Source: Acanthococcus lagerstroemiae
Lineage: Eukaryota; Arthropoda; Insecta; Hemiptera; Eriococcidae
DNA length: 64,000 bases
Assembly (NCBI GenBank): GCA_031841125.1
Contig: CM063106.1
Coordinates: 44,133,806 to 44,197,805, forward strand
Direction of reading: 5' to 3'
A program made the position numbers and the translations under genes. The stretch's first letter is position 1; every line of letters starts with the position of its first letter. Below are positions 41,934-52,985 of this stretch, in pieces. The notes beneath the pieces are model-generated. The model worked only from the letters and a program-made list of their open reading frames with translations. It was not told where the DNA came from and did not search any database.

Positions 41934-42258
41934 CAGAAACGAAATTTGACTTTCAGTTTGGAAAGGTGGAGAAGGAAAATTTGCCGACAAATATTTTTTG
42001 AAAACTAAAAATTCGCCGGCAAAATGTTTAAAAAATTAAAAATTTACCAATTTCTTAATCGAAATATTTTTTAATTGAAAAAGAAAATAAATACACAAAC
42101 AAACATGCATAAAAAAATGAAAATCCAAATGAACAGTTTCAAAATTTGCCAATGATCAAATTATTGGGGGGTGGGGGTCAAATAAACAGTATTAAAATTT
42201 GCTGACTGCCAAAATATGGGGCGGGTCAACCCCCACATACCACTATAGTTTCGCCCCT
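41934..42258. repeat. GCGAAACTT repeat, copy 2
   Basis: Direct copy of 40459-40697 with an extra internal partial duplication (CAGTTTCAAAATTTGCC and CAGTATTAAAATTTGCTGA). Ends CAGAAACGAAATTTG and ATAGTTTCGCCCCTG. Confidence 0.6.
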
Positions 42259-44654
42259 GAGAAGGATGCTAAATCTAATATCGAAGATGCCAACTTAACA
42301 ACACTGATCGCATGGGCCTGCTCCCAAGAAGGTATTTAAGATTTAAGATCAAGGTGAAGTATCAGAAAAGTAGGAGAATGATCGAAATCAATCCAGTGTT
42401 TCGTAGTACTTAGCCTACCTTGTCATGGGACGTCAATGTCGTTCACAACTGGCTATTATATAAGCGACGAATACATAAGAGAAAACGTGGTTCAGAATGA
42501 GTTTCTTGCAAACAACTAGCTTTGGTATATAGGGGAGAGGGATAATGATGTTTCGGACAGTTATCAGATTTTTCAATATTTCACTTAAATTATGCGTTCA
42601 AGGGGGGGGGGGAATGATTACATGGTCGTAAAGAGATGATTTTTTACCCCTACGGTATAAAAATACAAAACTTTTTAGTCGAGTAGATTTAAAGGGATTA
42701 ATTTTTGCATTTTTTGGATTTTTTGTCCCAAACCTCCACCTTAGAAGGAGGGGTTGGACGCAGGGCCGCCGAGAAGGGGAAGGGTACTTAGAGTCACAGA
42801 AATTATAATTATCAAATAGATAATATGCCAAATAATTTCAGTGTAGGCCCGCAGATTTTTCCACCAGGCCCGGTTTGGCTCTTGGTGGCCCTGGTTGGAC
42901 ACACTTAAAATAGGCAACTATTCTGAAAAACGAAGCAAAAAAATACGCCGAAAGTTATTTTGAGTAAGTAAGTACTTTTCATTGCAGTCAGTATCTTCAT
43001 AAATGAAATAATAATTACGAGTATTAGGTGAAAAGAGAATTAACATCTTTATTAGCATATCGATATTGATTCGATGCTCGAAAGGGTAGTTTCCGGTGCC
43101 GGGGGTGCGGTGTCTCAGGGGCCACTTTGGCATGCGTGCATCGCCATACGTCCCACCACACCATATACCGTCAACCAGGCCCGTTACCAGACTGAATCTT
43201 CAAGAGGGGCGAACTGCAAACCAGAGAGGGCAAAATTTTTGCATACGTTTTAAATACTTCTAATTGTGATTTTTCACCCCCCCCCCCTCCTCTCCCTAAA
43301 AAAAACATTTCGAATACTTGCAGTGTTGCTAATTAGAAATGAGAAAACTGCAAAAAATTTTCTACGTATAATTTTAAAATTTTGCATGCCTGATTTTCTT
43401 TTTGAGATCTTTCTTTAAAATTACACCGTTTTGCACAAAAAATGCTCAAAGATGGAAATATCATTTCTATATGTACTTTGATGTTTTGAATACGAATCCC
43501 CACGGCTTTCGGCAGGAGGTGAAAGAACGCGTTTAATTTGGGCTAATGAAAATACAATTTTGCCAACATCATAATTCAAAACAAAGCACTTCGATTACTT
43601 TCGAGTCTCTGGTAACTGCGCGCACCAAATTAATCTTTTTTCAATGTTTTAGCTTCAGTCACTCGCCAAACCTTCCTGAATCACATCCGCACCTTGAACA
43701 GTGTTCTCACATCACGGACACGAAAATTTGCATGCGTACGTATCAAAAACAGCTGGTGCGTTATATTTTCCCAGAGTGTAAAGTGACCTCAGTTGAGAGT
43801 ATACGTCCAATAGCCGTCGTAATAACGAGGCATTTTCACATTAAAATACGATTGAAGAATTCAAAAAATCGACTCATGTTAGGGAAAAAGAGAGAGTTGA
43901 AAAAAAAATTTTCGCAAATTTTTTCTGGCGGTTTGGTAATTCTGAAACACCAGGCGAAGCGTTATCTTCGGTAATAAAAAGCCAAAAAGAGCTCATTAAA
44001 AGTTCTTCGGGATAATTATCTCTTTTTTTTTTCGTTCTTAATATTTCAGTTTTATTCAGTTTGTCTCAGGCGTTTTAGTTTAGAATAAAATTTGAACAAC
44101 AATTACGAATGGGGCTTTCAAAAGCTGTAAAATGATACCCATTCTGATTTTGTATGTTTTTACATATTTCTGGGAAAAACGCGTTATTTTGGCCGTATTT
44201 ATGCCGCTTTCTTATCATAAATAGGTAACGTATCTATGTTAAATCCTAATGCTAAAAAATGCATCCAAAACAGCCTCGTCCCATAGTCATTTTAAACAAA
44301 AATATTATCTAAAAATAATTGGAATCTGATTCCACAACAAACACACTTGCAATATACTTTGGAGTGTTTGTTCCATAGACGTATATATTATTAAAGGAAA
44401 TTCTATAATTTTTGTTCCTAAATATCTAATAGAAATAATAATATTTAAAAAAATTATATATTTGTTAGAATATGTGTATGGTTTACTCTATCTGGTGATC
44501 AATTTAGAAAATAATGCATACAATTTCACTGTCAAAAAGTATTCCTAATTTTATAAACTACAAAGCCAATAATTTTTCTGAAGGAAAACATTTTTCTTCT
44601 GGATCATTATAGATTTCAGTAAATTTTTTGTACTTAGTTATCAGTGTTGCCAAT
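42259..44654. other. long stretch with no supported gene
   Basis: Mixed AT-rich DNA with C or G runs at 42600-42611 and 43267-43279. A hAT-like terminus, CCAGGCCCGTTACCAG, lies at about 43175 (compare the hAT end at 47034), but no partner end was found. The plus frame 43546-43974 (142 codons) has no recognisable motif, lies in AT-rich sequence and is most likely chance. Confidence 0.45.
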
Positions 44655-45105
44655 GTACCATAAGCGCTAAAACTTGGAGTTTCCAAAGTTGGTAGCCCTG
44701 TCGTGAAATTTCCTAAAAAAGGTGATCGTGGACGTTATCACCATATGAATACATGTAATTTGAATTCACTTTCTCTAGTCAATAAAGTGTTTTCTTGGGT
44801 CATATAATAGATGCATTCAGAGATTGAGGTCTTTATAGTTTTCCTTTATGAACTTGAAACGGCTCCATTTTCCATGTATTACTTGTTTACAAGGGCGTTT
44901 TGTACCAATGGTAAACTTCCATAAGAAAAACAGTAATTTGGAAATCAACTTATGTATTTATCTAACTGGAGCGAATAAAGAGCATTAAATTACCTTTCAT
45001 CATAGACTAGAGACTTCAAGCTTCAATTTGACTCGTTAAATGACTCAAAAAAGCCCTGTTTTCAGCAATTACGAAAGCTTTAAAGCTTACCAATCGATTT
45101 TGAGT
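44655..45105 (-). repeat. dispersed repeat, copy A (empty site)
   Basis: The reverse complement matches 57075-57690 apart from the foldback MITE present there. Landmarks are CTTCAAGCTTCAATTTGACTC, GAGCGAATAAAG, CATAAGAAAAACAGTAATTT, GGTGATCGTGG...TTATCACCAT and AGTTTCCAAAGTTGGTAGCC. Non-coding; a 450-base family present twice in this window. Confidence 0.8.
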
Positions 45106-45148
45106 CGCTGTAAAGAGTTAAAAAATCGAATGTCCAAAACCACTTTTC

Positions 45149-45360
45149 TAATTTTTGCTCTCAACCCGAGCCCTAGAATCCGCCCGTTCGAGCATTACCT
45201 CAGAGTCGTCGGGGAGGCTGTTAGGGCTGTCTTAGCCCTCTTTTCTCCTTACCGAAAAACTGGCCTAAGTCGAAATATAGAGCGTATTGCTACGTGGGCT
45301 CGAACCCGAAATCTCCGAATTCCGAGACGTGCGCGCTATATCCATTCGGCGAACTAGACC
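45149..45360 (-). mobile_element. tRNA-derived SINE
   Basis: The minus strand starts with a tRNA-like head. The A box CGCCGAATGGATATAGCGC (45333-45351) and B box GGGTTCGAGCCC (45296-45307) are about 25 bases apart, the layout of an RNA polymerase III internal promoter. It resembles tRNA-Arg-type sequences, but the anticodon stem is corrupted (TCTCGGAATTCGGAGA) and no acceptor stem forms, so it is not a tRNA gene. The body of about 140 bases ends GAGAGCAAAAATTAGAAA. The body recurs, without the head, at 37533-37616. Confidence 0.75.
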
Positions 45361-45767
45361 CGGCCCTGTTCAAAACATTCTCCCGCTCTCCTACACACTT
45401 AAGGGGGAAAATAGTAAGATAGACGGTACGTTACAGTGATTCTAGCCCTCAAAGTGATAGACCATATTGCCGGCCCTTCAGCAGTACATGAGATCGAAGA
45501 GTAAGCGAACATATTATGTTGTTGAGGCAAGTCACTTACCCGTGTAAGAGTTGTGTTCACTTTGCAACTCCCCCTCCCGTGTTTTCCCTCATCATCACTT
45601 TTGGGTCTCAGGCGCGAGCTTTCTTTAAAATTGTAACACAAACTTCAAATTTCTTTGGTATTTAAAACTTAATTTATAGATATCGCTGGAGCCCGACTAG
45701 AAACATTTTACTAACATAAATTACAAAAACAAAATAGACTGTTTAACTGTGAATGGTAGTAGAAAAT

Positions 45768-46451
45768 TTAAACGTTCAAGAATGTATTATTATTAATTGA
45801 TTTACCGTCGTCGAGAATGTGCCCAGGTTGAGGTGCATACGGATACGAATAACAGTCGATAGTCGCCGGGTCCATTGGTATGGTGGCCTTGTAGCCAGCG
45901 GCGTCCCAGCAATTTTGCAATTCGCTGGCGCTACTCTGCGAGTAGAAAGAATAATCGTAACCGAACCCGTAGTGATTTTGGTAATTACAATTTGGTTCGA
46001 AGTGTTCGGCGTTCTGGCTGCAGACTGGTGTCGGCGCCTCAAAAGTCTGCGTCTGCTGGGCGTAATACGACGAGCTGGTGGTCGGCGTGAACGGCGCTCG
46101 CAGATTTTGGCATTTTCTCCGGAAGCCGCGCGGTCGTCGACGGTACGATCCTTCTTCGAACATGAATTCGGAAGCTGGGTCGATGGTCCAGTAATGGCCT
46201 TTTCCCGGCCGTCCTAGACCTTTTGGTAGTTTGATGAAACACTCGTTCAGCGATAGATTATGCCGAACAGAATTCTTCCAACCTTGATAGGGTCCGCGAA
46301 AAAATGGGAACTTTTGTTGCAGATACGTGTAGATTTCGCTTAGCGTGAGCTTCTTGATCGGTGAATTTTGGATGGCCATGACGATCAGTGCGATGTACGA
46401 GTATGGAGGCTTCTCTTGTCTACGAACTGGCTGCGCTGCCTTTCGCAGTGT
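45768..46451 (-). CDS. FoxF: FoxF (biniou-class) transcription factor, exon 2 with forkhead domain
   Basis: 227 codons and a stop (TAA at 45768-45770). After the acceptor TTCCTTATCAG the exon opens in phase 0. The forkhead DNA-binding domain spans residues 71-170 of the joined protein: [34 protein letters not shown] with recognition helix 3, [18 protein letters not shown], then the class-diagnostic [20 protein letters not shown], which is FoxF rather than FoxA, FoxD or FoxQ. The C-terminal 114 residues are Tyr/Ser/Asn-rich, without a recognised motif. Joined to exon 1 the protein is 284 residues, shorter than vertebrate FOXF1 and much shorter than fly biniou. FoxF directs visceral mesoderm and gut-muscle differentiation in insects. 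The upstream in-frame extension through the intron is not coding. Confidence 0.93.
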   Translation of the reverse strand, partial: TLRKAAQPVRRQEKPPYSYIALIVMAIQNSPIKKLTLSEIYTYLQQKFPFFRGPYQGWKNSVRHNLSLNECFIKLPKGLGRPGKGHYWTIDPASEFMFEEGSYRRRPRGFRRKCQNLRAPFTPTTSSSYYAQQTQTFEAPTPVCSQNAEHFEPNCNYQNHYGFGYDYSFYSQSSASELQNCWDAAGYKATIPMDPATIDCYSYPYAPQPGHILDDGKSINNNTFLNV

Positions 46452-47033
46452 CTGATAAGGAAAGAAGAAAAAAATAGTATTAAAGTGGTGCAAAAAATAT
46501 GGAAGAATGGGATTAATGCAAGGGTTCCGTGGACTCTGGCCCGGGTAGGGGCCTATCAAGCCATTAATAAGTTTTCTTCAACATGTTCTGCATATGATTG
46601 GGAATTCAGTTATAATCTCTCTTGCACGCAAATCGATTAGCCTGGTGTCAAAAAAGAACATGTATTCGGATTAATTCCTAGAGAAGGTTTTTTGCGGGAT
46701 TCTGTTATAAAAGGGGGCCTTATTACGTATTAAAGTCTCACTGCTTACCCCGCGTGCGTCGTGCGCTGTAGCGTAAAATGTGTCTCGCTGCGGTGTTTTT
46801 TGCAATTATCTCGCGAAATATTGTGTTTTTCGGGAAAGTAGTTGATACAAAAAATGTTCCTCATAAAATGCCCTGTCGAAATGATCATCATAAGTATTTT
46901 CAAAAGACTTGTTTTAATCCCCTCCTTTTAGGTGATGCCTTGCCATGGTGAGGAGGCTTAAGCGTAAAAAATAAAGAAAAGACTCTCTGTGAGGTTATAT
47001 ATCGTTAAAATCGCGACAAATAGTACTTACGAG

Positions 47034-47957
47034 CAGGCCCGTAGCCAGGAACAGAGGGGCAACACCCCCCTGGTGCGGTCATTTGCCCCCCTCCCCTGAG
47101 AAAATCGGGGAAAACTTTTTTCCTTTCTAATTACCCCAGTACTAAGATTAGTGATTACTATACATTTTTTGAAACTTTATTTCGGTATCGCTGATTATTT
47201 TCTCATTCATTCCGCATAGATTCAGGGTTGTGCCGGTAAACCAACGTAGATTTTTTAAATCAGAGCGTAGAATACACCATCGTCACTATATAGAATAAAT
47301 GACTATTTTACACGTTCTACAGTAGAATGTGTAGAATGCGTAGACTGACCAAAATATGAGTGTAAATTGAAAAATTTAAACAAAAAATAATCAATTTTAT
47401 TCCTTATTCGTAAATAATGAAATGGAAATATAATACATTTTTCGAAAGATTAAGTTTGAGAAGATTACGTGTGTTGTAATGCACATAACTCCACCGGGAA
47501 AAAACACGTTCAAATTGAGCCGCAGAAGCAGTAATTGAATTTAGTTTCAATGCTAGTTCTGCCAGTTCTATGTGGAAAGGCAGCACGGCCTTCCAAAACT
47601 GTATGGGATTATTCATTCGTATAATTTTTTGAAGATGGATTCTTTTTCCACATTAGTGATGACATCTCCATACCCGTGTTTCAATGAATCAATAAGGAAT
47701 TATTCGTTTACTTGGCGCCCCAAAAATTCGTTTTCGTAGACCGGATTCGAATACAAAGCAGCCAATTTTTTTTAGCTTCCTAAATGTAATTCACGTCATT
47801 CTACACTTTCTACGCGCATTCTACATTCTACATCTATTCTACGTCTATATTGGTATTTTACACATAGACGCACAACCTGACAGACTTTCAAAACGTAATT
47901 TGTTCTCCCCACTATATCATTTTCCCTCTCATGAATCATCGTTTGGCTACGGGCCTG
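47034..47957 (-). mobile_element. decayed hAT element with transposase C-terminus
   Basis: Terminal inverted repeats CAGGCCCGTAGCCA and TGGCTACGGGCCTG, with 8-base flanks CTTACGAG and CCTAGGAG (6 of 8). Inside, the minus strand 47616-47404 encodes the hAT dimerisation region (LPFHIELAELALKLNSITAS, then QFERVFSRWSYVHYNTRNLL). Subterminal GTAGAAT words cluster at both ends (47268-47343 and 47803-47850), as expected for transposase-binding motifs. At 924 bases most of the transposase is missing. Confidence 0.85.
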
Positions 47958-48179
47958 CCTAGGAGAAGGCAAACTCCGACAGATCAACCTATTGAAAGCA
48001 ATAAAAAAATACGACAGTATCTCTTTCTAGGAAATGTAGCTTTTCCGAATATTAATTAGTGATTATGGCGTTCCAACCGGTATATAATTTTTCCGGACGT
48101 AAATAGCTCCCCATCCCCATTCGTATGTCCAAGAAGGAGCTACTTGGGGGAGCCTCATCAAAGAAAAGCGCAATTAAAA

Positions 48180-49480
48180 TAAAAACTTGAAATGTGAGAA
48201 GCTTGAATGGAGAATGGAGTTGGGAAATTAGAGAATCTTAAGAGAAAAATGAAGAGACTTGACCTAGCCCAGGGGGGATTAGGGGGATGAATCCCCTCCC
48301 TTTGATATTATAATTTTCTTATATGCTGGCAGTATCACTGTAAATGCGCGAAATGAAATTTAAATTCAGATGCATAATTGAATTTGAAAAGCACAACATA
48401 CTGATACGTCAACGTAAAAACCGTATTAAAGTACACCCCCCGCCCGCCACCGCCCAAAATTTTGCTGATTCCCTCCCATGGAAGAATCCTGGCTACGCTA
48501 CTGCAAGGAATAGTTGGAACAAATGAAGTAAGGTGGAAAGAGGAGAATGATTTTTGATCAGGAGACTTTAGAATAATAAATACAAAGGGAATAAAAGGGC
48601 AAGCAGGTGTCGGAGTTATGAATAAACAAATAGGTAATTGAATTATATATTAGAAACAACAGAGTGAAAGGTTAATTTTGATAAGAATCAATACCAAACC
48701 AGTAATTACAACAATAACCCAAAAGTGTATATGCCTACTGATACTCACAAGGACGAAAAGATGGAGGAGGTATGAAGAATTAGAAGGACTTATGAAGCAT
48801 GTTAGAAGCTGAGAGAATCTCATTATTATGGGTGATTGCGGAATGCCGAAGTTGGTGAAAGATGAGGGTAATACAGTTGGGGATTTCGGATTAGGAGTGA
48901 GAAATGAAAGAGGAGAGCGTTTGATACAGTTTTATGCAAAGTATAATCTAGTTATAGGAAATACTCAATTTCAAAATCATTGTAGTAGAAGGTACACATG
49001 GAAGAGTCCAAATAACGAAGGTAGATATCAAATTGATTATATTATACAAAACAACATTTTAGAAATCAAATATTAGACCGTAAAACTTATCCGGGAGCCG
49101 ATATTGACAGTGATCCTAACTTGATAGTAATGAAATGCAGGCTTAAATTGAAGAGACTTTTGGTAAAAAAGAGGAGGTAAACGGATGGAATTTGAAAAAG
49201 TTGAAAAATATACTTATTAGAGGGAAATATCAAGAGGATATTATATTAGGGTTAGAGGCTGAAAAAACTCAGAAAATTAAAAGTGTGGAAGAAAAATGGG
49301 GTAAAATAAAAGAGGGAATATCAAAATCAGCAGAAGAAAATCTAGGTAAAACCAGGAGAGAAGAAAAGAAACCATGGATGAAGGAGAGGAAATCCTCAGA
49401 AAGATAGATGAACGAAAAAATATAAGAATGCAAAGATAGGGAAGATAGATTAGCTTATCAAAGGTGAAGGAATGAAACAA
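48180..49480 (+). pseudogene. LINE endonuclease and linker, decayed
   Basis: The plus strand in several frames shows the APE endonuclease: TNEVRWKEEN (EVRW motif), a GVGVMNKQIG segment, IIMGDCGMPK (MGDFNA equivalent), GERLIQFYAKYNLVIGNTQF, RYTWKSPNNEGRYQIDYIIQ. A charged linker follows to 49410. The final SDH motif is degraded. A MITE interrupts the start (48257-48503). The RT start that should follow is absent. Confidence 0.75.
48257..48503. mobile_element. MITE of the CAGTGGCGTAGCC family in the LINE
   Basis: The right end CCTGGCTACGCTACTG matches that of the clean copy at 52294-52563. The left end is eroded (CCTAGCCCAGGGGGG). The LINE endonuclease reading resumes on both sides (LDLAQ...LQGIVGTNEVRW). 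Exact left border and target duplication not clear. Confidence 0.55.
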
Positions 49481-49666
49481 ATAGAGAGTATAAATAGGCA
49501 AAGGAGGAGATGCTTATGCCCAAAGATGGGCAGATTAGGTTAGACGATGGCTCACTTACACTATGGAAAACTACTCGGTCAATATAGAATTCGTCAAAAA
49601 CGAATCAAAGTTATTAAAGAAAATTCGTATTCTATCTCAACGACAGCCCCGGAAAATTACTGCATA
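49481..49666. other. no gene seen
   Basis: Unassigned DNA between a LINE fragment and a pogo-like element. Confidence 0.4.
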
Positions 49667-50069
49667 TCTCCGATTATAAGCCGCACTTTTTTTTCAAAAA
49701 TTAACGTTTAAAAATGTGGGATCCGGCTTATATTCAAAATGCGGCTCGTATACGAATAATTTCAAAAAATTATTTTAAAAATATAGTTAGGTAAGTAGCC
49801 GGTGGATATTTTTTGTTGCCTTATCGCTAACTCCCGTAAGTTTCATGTCTGTGCAAGTGCACTTGTAAAATGAATGTGAGGAAGATGACGACTCAAGTTC
49901 TTCTAGCGATGAAGATGACTCAGAGACTCAGACTAGTAGTTATCTACTGATTTTTTAAATGATTTTCCAGTATTATTGGTACACATATTCTGCGGCTTAT
50001 ATTCGCATAATATAATAAATTATTTTTGAAATACGTCCCAAAATGGTGTGTGCGGCTTATAATCGGACA
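49667..50069 (+). mobile_element. pogo/Tigger-like deleted element
   Basis: Inverted ends TCTCCGATTATAAGCCGCAC and its complement (one mismatch), flanked by TA on both sides (49665-49666 and 50070-50071). Near 49872-49957 the plus strand encodes CEEDDDSSSSSDEDDSETQ before a stop, like the acidic tail of pogo-type transposases. GGCTTATA-type ends and TA duplications fit this group. 403 bases; the catalytic part is gone. Confidence 0.75.
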
Positions 50070-50230
50070 TATACGAGAGATCGAAAAATAATTCGAATCA
50101 GAAAAAATTACAGACAGAAGTTTTTCTGATAAAATATATTCTCCTAAGTGGCTTCAACATACTCTAAAAGTTCACCGTCTCCAGACCCCTGGCATCCCAC
50201 CGAGGCCATACAGGGACGTAGCGGGCCACA

Positions 50231-50455
50231 CAGGGACGTAGCGAAGAGTTTTTTCTGGAGGGACAAGGATTGTTAAATAATCACCAACTGACTAAAGTCA
50301 AAATTCTCAAGTATCAAAATTTGTTTGTATTGCCTAAAAAAAACTTTTGACTTGTTGGGTTTTTCCAACTTTTGGATCCATCTACTATAAGATTTCCCAA
50401 CTCCGGCGGAGGCTTGAGAGGAAACTGTCCCCGTTCCGCCTTATTTTCATCCCTG
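50231..50455. mobile_element. hAT-like MITE, CAGGGACGTA family, copy 3
   Basis: Ends CAGGGACGTAGCGAAG and TTTTCATCCCTG; flanks GGGCCACA and GGGCCATA (7 of 8). Core words ACTTGTTGGGTTTTTCCAAC and ATTTCCCAACTCC are shared, in inverted order, with the copies at 35340 and 38056. Confidence 0.75.
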
Positions 50456-50459
50456 GGGC

Positions 50460-50623
50460 CATAGGTAGATCCAATGGGGGTTTGACCCCCCTCGAACTTA
50501 ATTTTAAAATTTAAAAATACAAAATTACCCGCCACTGGATAGTTTTTATTTAATATTAGTGTTATTATTCATGTTTTTATTCACCCCCCCCCCTTCCTCG
50601 AGAAAATCTTGGATTTGCCTATG
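50460..50623. mobile_element. MITE of the CATAGG family
   Basis: 164 bases with ends CATAGGTAGATCCAA and TTGGATTTGCCTATG. Flanked by CCTGGGGC at 50452-50459 and 50624-50631. The left flank overlaps the end of the preceding MITE. Similar ends occur at 9406-9691. Confidence 0.7.
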
Positions 50624-50631
50624 CCTGGGGC

Positions 50632-51694
50632 AAAAGGTCTCGAAAATTTCCGTTTTTTCTCATTTGTCTCGAGAAAGACGCTACTTAGACCTAAGCATCA
50701 AGAAATAAAAATTCTTTCTTATAAATTTTCCTGTAATTTGATACCACATTTAACCCTTATAACCTCATAGCTAAAAGTGCTGGAGAAGAAAATAAGTTAA
50801 AAATTTCCCTTCTTTAGTATTCATGTAGAAATGTGTTTCTAGTATACTGTTATTTACCACCGTGCGAAAAGAAGTATGCCCTATTTATACAGTCAGTATG
50901 AAAATAATAAAAGAAACAAGTCGTGTACCGTGGGACCAAAATCGATTTTTATCTCTGGCACCTGGACCAAGTGAGCTAGAAAGGTAAAACTACGGCCTTA
51001 AGATATACTTTGGTTCATGCCTTGTTACAATTCTAATTTAAAAAACCCCTGTTTTGTCTCATGGTACCCAACTTGACATGTACCTTGAGAAATGGGGTTA
51101 GTACCATGGGACATATGAAAAAAAAAAGTGTGAAATTGTGAAACATTTATTTTTTATAAAAAAAAATAATAAAAACCAATTAATTAACGTTTTGAAAGGT
51201 TTTTGGGAAATTTTGAGAACGACTGATATCCGCGGTGCATAGAGTAGTCATTTACAATCGAAATAATGTTTTCGCGATATTGACATCCATCTCATCGACA
51301 ACATTCGTAAAATGATTTTTTTTTTTACAAAACCTCAAAATTCTGACGAAAATTTAATATGTCCCTATTGGAACATCCGAATGACAGTTTAATTGATAAT
51401 TGGCATAAAAACCAAAATTTTAAATCGAAGTTTATTACCTTCAAAGGCATTCGCCATTTTCAAAAAACAAAAACTTGATTCTTCTTTTTAATACTATAAA
51501 ATGAGAAATTGGTTTCGTATTTTGTTACCACTTCGTAGGCAAGTTCCATGTGCCCTACTTCAAAGACAAATGATGATGCTCTTGTCAAATATGACGTCAG
51601 AACCGAAAGTCCTGTGGTACATTTGTCCTGACGCACTCGTTTCTCCTCTGTATACCCTTTGTAAGAAAATCAGGCGTGATATTACAAAGGGAGA
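50632..51694. other. no gene seen
   Basis: AT-rich DNA between two pieces of what may be one LINE. No RT motif detectable, so the central part of that LINE is missing. Confidence 0.45.
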
Positions 51695-52770
51695 CGGTTA
51701 GAATGATAAGGTTTACAGATGACATTGCAACAGTGGAAAGAAGTAAAGAAAAACTAAAGAAAACACTGAAGAAGTTGGATAAAAAATTGAAAGTAAAATA
51801 TAGGTATAATATGTAAAATGAAGATGAATAAAAAATAAAACAGAAGCGATGGTAGTTAGTAAATGGAAACAAAATCCAAAAAATGTGGAAGTAGGAGGTG
51901 AAAAAATAAAGGAGTTAAAGGAGATAGTCTGGTAACGCAAGATGTAAAACAGAAAAAGAGGAGAATGGAACAAGCTCAGAAAGTTTTTTTTTTTTTTTTC
52001 AAAAAGGAGATATTATGTTTAGGGCAAATATAAATTTAAAATTAAGACTGAGATTTCTTCAACGTATATTTGGAAGGTAGCATTGTATGGATGTAAGACT
52101 TGGACAATAAGAACACAAGAAAGAAAAAGGATAGAAGCTTTCGAAACGTGGTGTTATCGGAGGTTGAAAATTAAATGGACAGAGAAGATCAGGAATGAGG
52201 AAGTATTAAGGCGAATAAGAGGTAATAGAGAAATTTGGAATATAATCCTAAAAAGAAGGGTTAAAATGATAGGTCATAATATAGGACATTCAGCAGTGGC
52301 GTAGCCAGGGGGCGAAGGGGGCGAATGCCTCCTCCAGGCACCTAAAATTGAATGTAAAATATGCAAAAATGAGCAAATTTTCGCCTTTAAAACACGGTTT
52401 TTGGAAAAACTTTTGCTCCAGCAGTATTTTTACCTTCATTTTCCATAAAATAGTCCTTTAATATTGGCAATTTTTAAAAAATACCTCAATTTTCGACATT
52501 TTCTCCCTTGAAAATCTTATCTTACTTCCCCCCTCCATTGGGAAAATCCTGGCTACGCCACTGACATTCAGGTATATTGTTATTATTGCTAGAGAAAATG
52601 GTTGAGGGAAAGAACTGGAAAGGAAGACAAAGAATGAGGCATGAAGAGCAGATAATAAAGGATACAACGTGTAAATCCTTCTCAGAGATGAAAAGATTTA
52701 GCGCAGGAGAGAAAAATGTGGAGTGACGCAACCTCCTGATCGAAAGACTAAAAAAATATAACAACAACTA
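51695..52770 (+). pseudogene. LINE RT end and C-terminus
   Basis: Begins at the catalytic box (FTDDIATVE, 51713; one Asp pair retained), continues with KLKKTLKKLDKKL, a LYGCKTWTIRTQERKRIEAF block, ETWCYRRLKIKWTEKIRNEE and KRRVKMIGHN. After the MITE at 52294-52563 it resumes with EKMVEGKNWKGRQRMRHEEQ and ends near 52770 with an AAC-rich tail. It may be the 3' end of the LINE at 48180-49480. Many frameshifts. Confidence 0.8.
52294..52563. mobile_element. hAT-like MITE with perfect 8-bp duplication
   Basis: 270 bases with perfect ends CAGTGGCGTAGCCAGG and CCTGGCTACGCCACTG. Perfect target duplication ACATTCAG at 52286-52293 and 52564-52571. It interrupts the LINE C-terminus, so it is younger than that copy. 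No coding capacity. Confidence 0.92.
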
Positions 52771-52807
52771 AATTGATAGGCAATTTGTGCATGAAACAAT
52801 GACATTT

Positions 52808-52985
52808 TATTTTATTTATTTATTTATAACCTTCCGAGTGTACTGTTCTTCTTATAGTTAGCGTCTGCACGATCAATGCGCCCATGACTGTATAGGTTTC
52901 CCTCATCTTTCTCCATCGGTCCCTATCGCTAGCTCCCCTTATTCAAAGCCTATCCCCTAGACTTTTCAATTCTTCATGTCAAACA
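52808..52985 (-). pseudogene. LINE 3' end scrap with (ATTT)n tail
   Basis: The minus strand reads ASDRDRWRKMRETYTVMGAL, then a TLTIRRTVHSEG block and a (TAAA)n tail at 52808-52830, the 3' terminus of an RTE/Jockey-like element. Opposite orientation to the preceding LINE. Confidence 0.6.

Noticed and set aside
43546..43974. 142-codon plus-strand frame
   Set aside because: No recognisable motif and AT-rich composition like the surrounding non-coding DNA.
45040..45357. 105-codon frame with an ATWARTRNLRI ending
   Set aside because: It is the antisense of a SINE; the Arg-rich end is the reverse of the tRNA-like B box.
45290..45360. Functional tRNA gene on the minus strand
   Set aside because: A and B boxes are present, but the anticodon stem-loop is corrupted and no acceptor stem pairs; a SINE head explains it.
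45819..46217. 132-codon plus-strand frame
   Set aside because: Antisense of the FoxF forkhead exon.
46452..46559. N-terminal extension of the forkhead frame starting with Met at 46559
   Set aside because: The sequence just upstream of 46451 is a clear splice acceptor, and a phase-matched exon 1 exists at 54518-54688.
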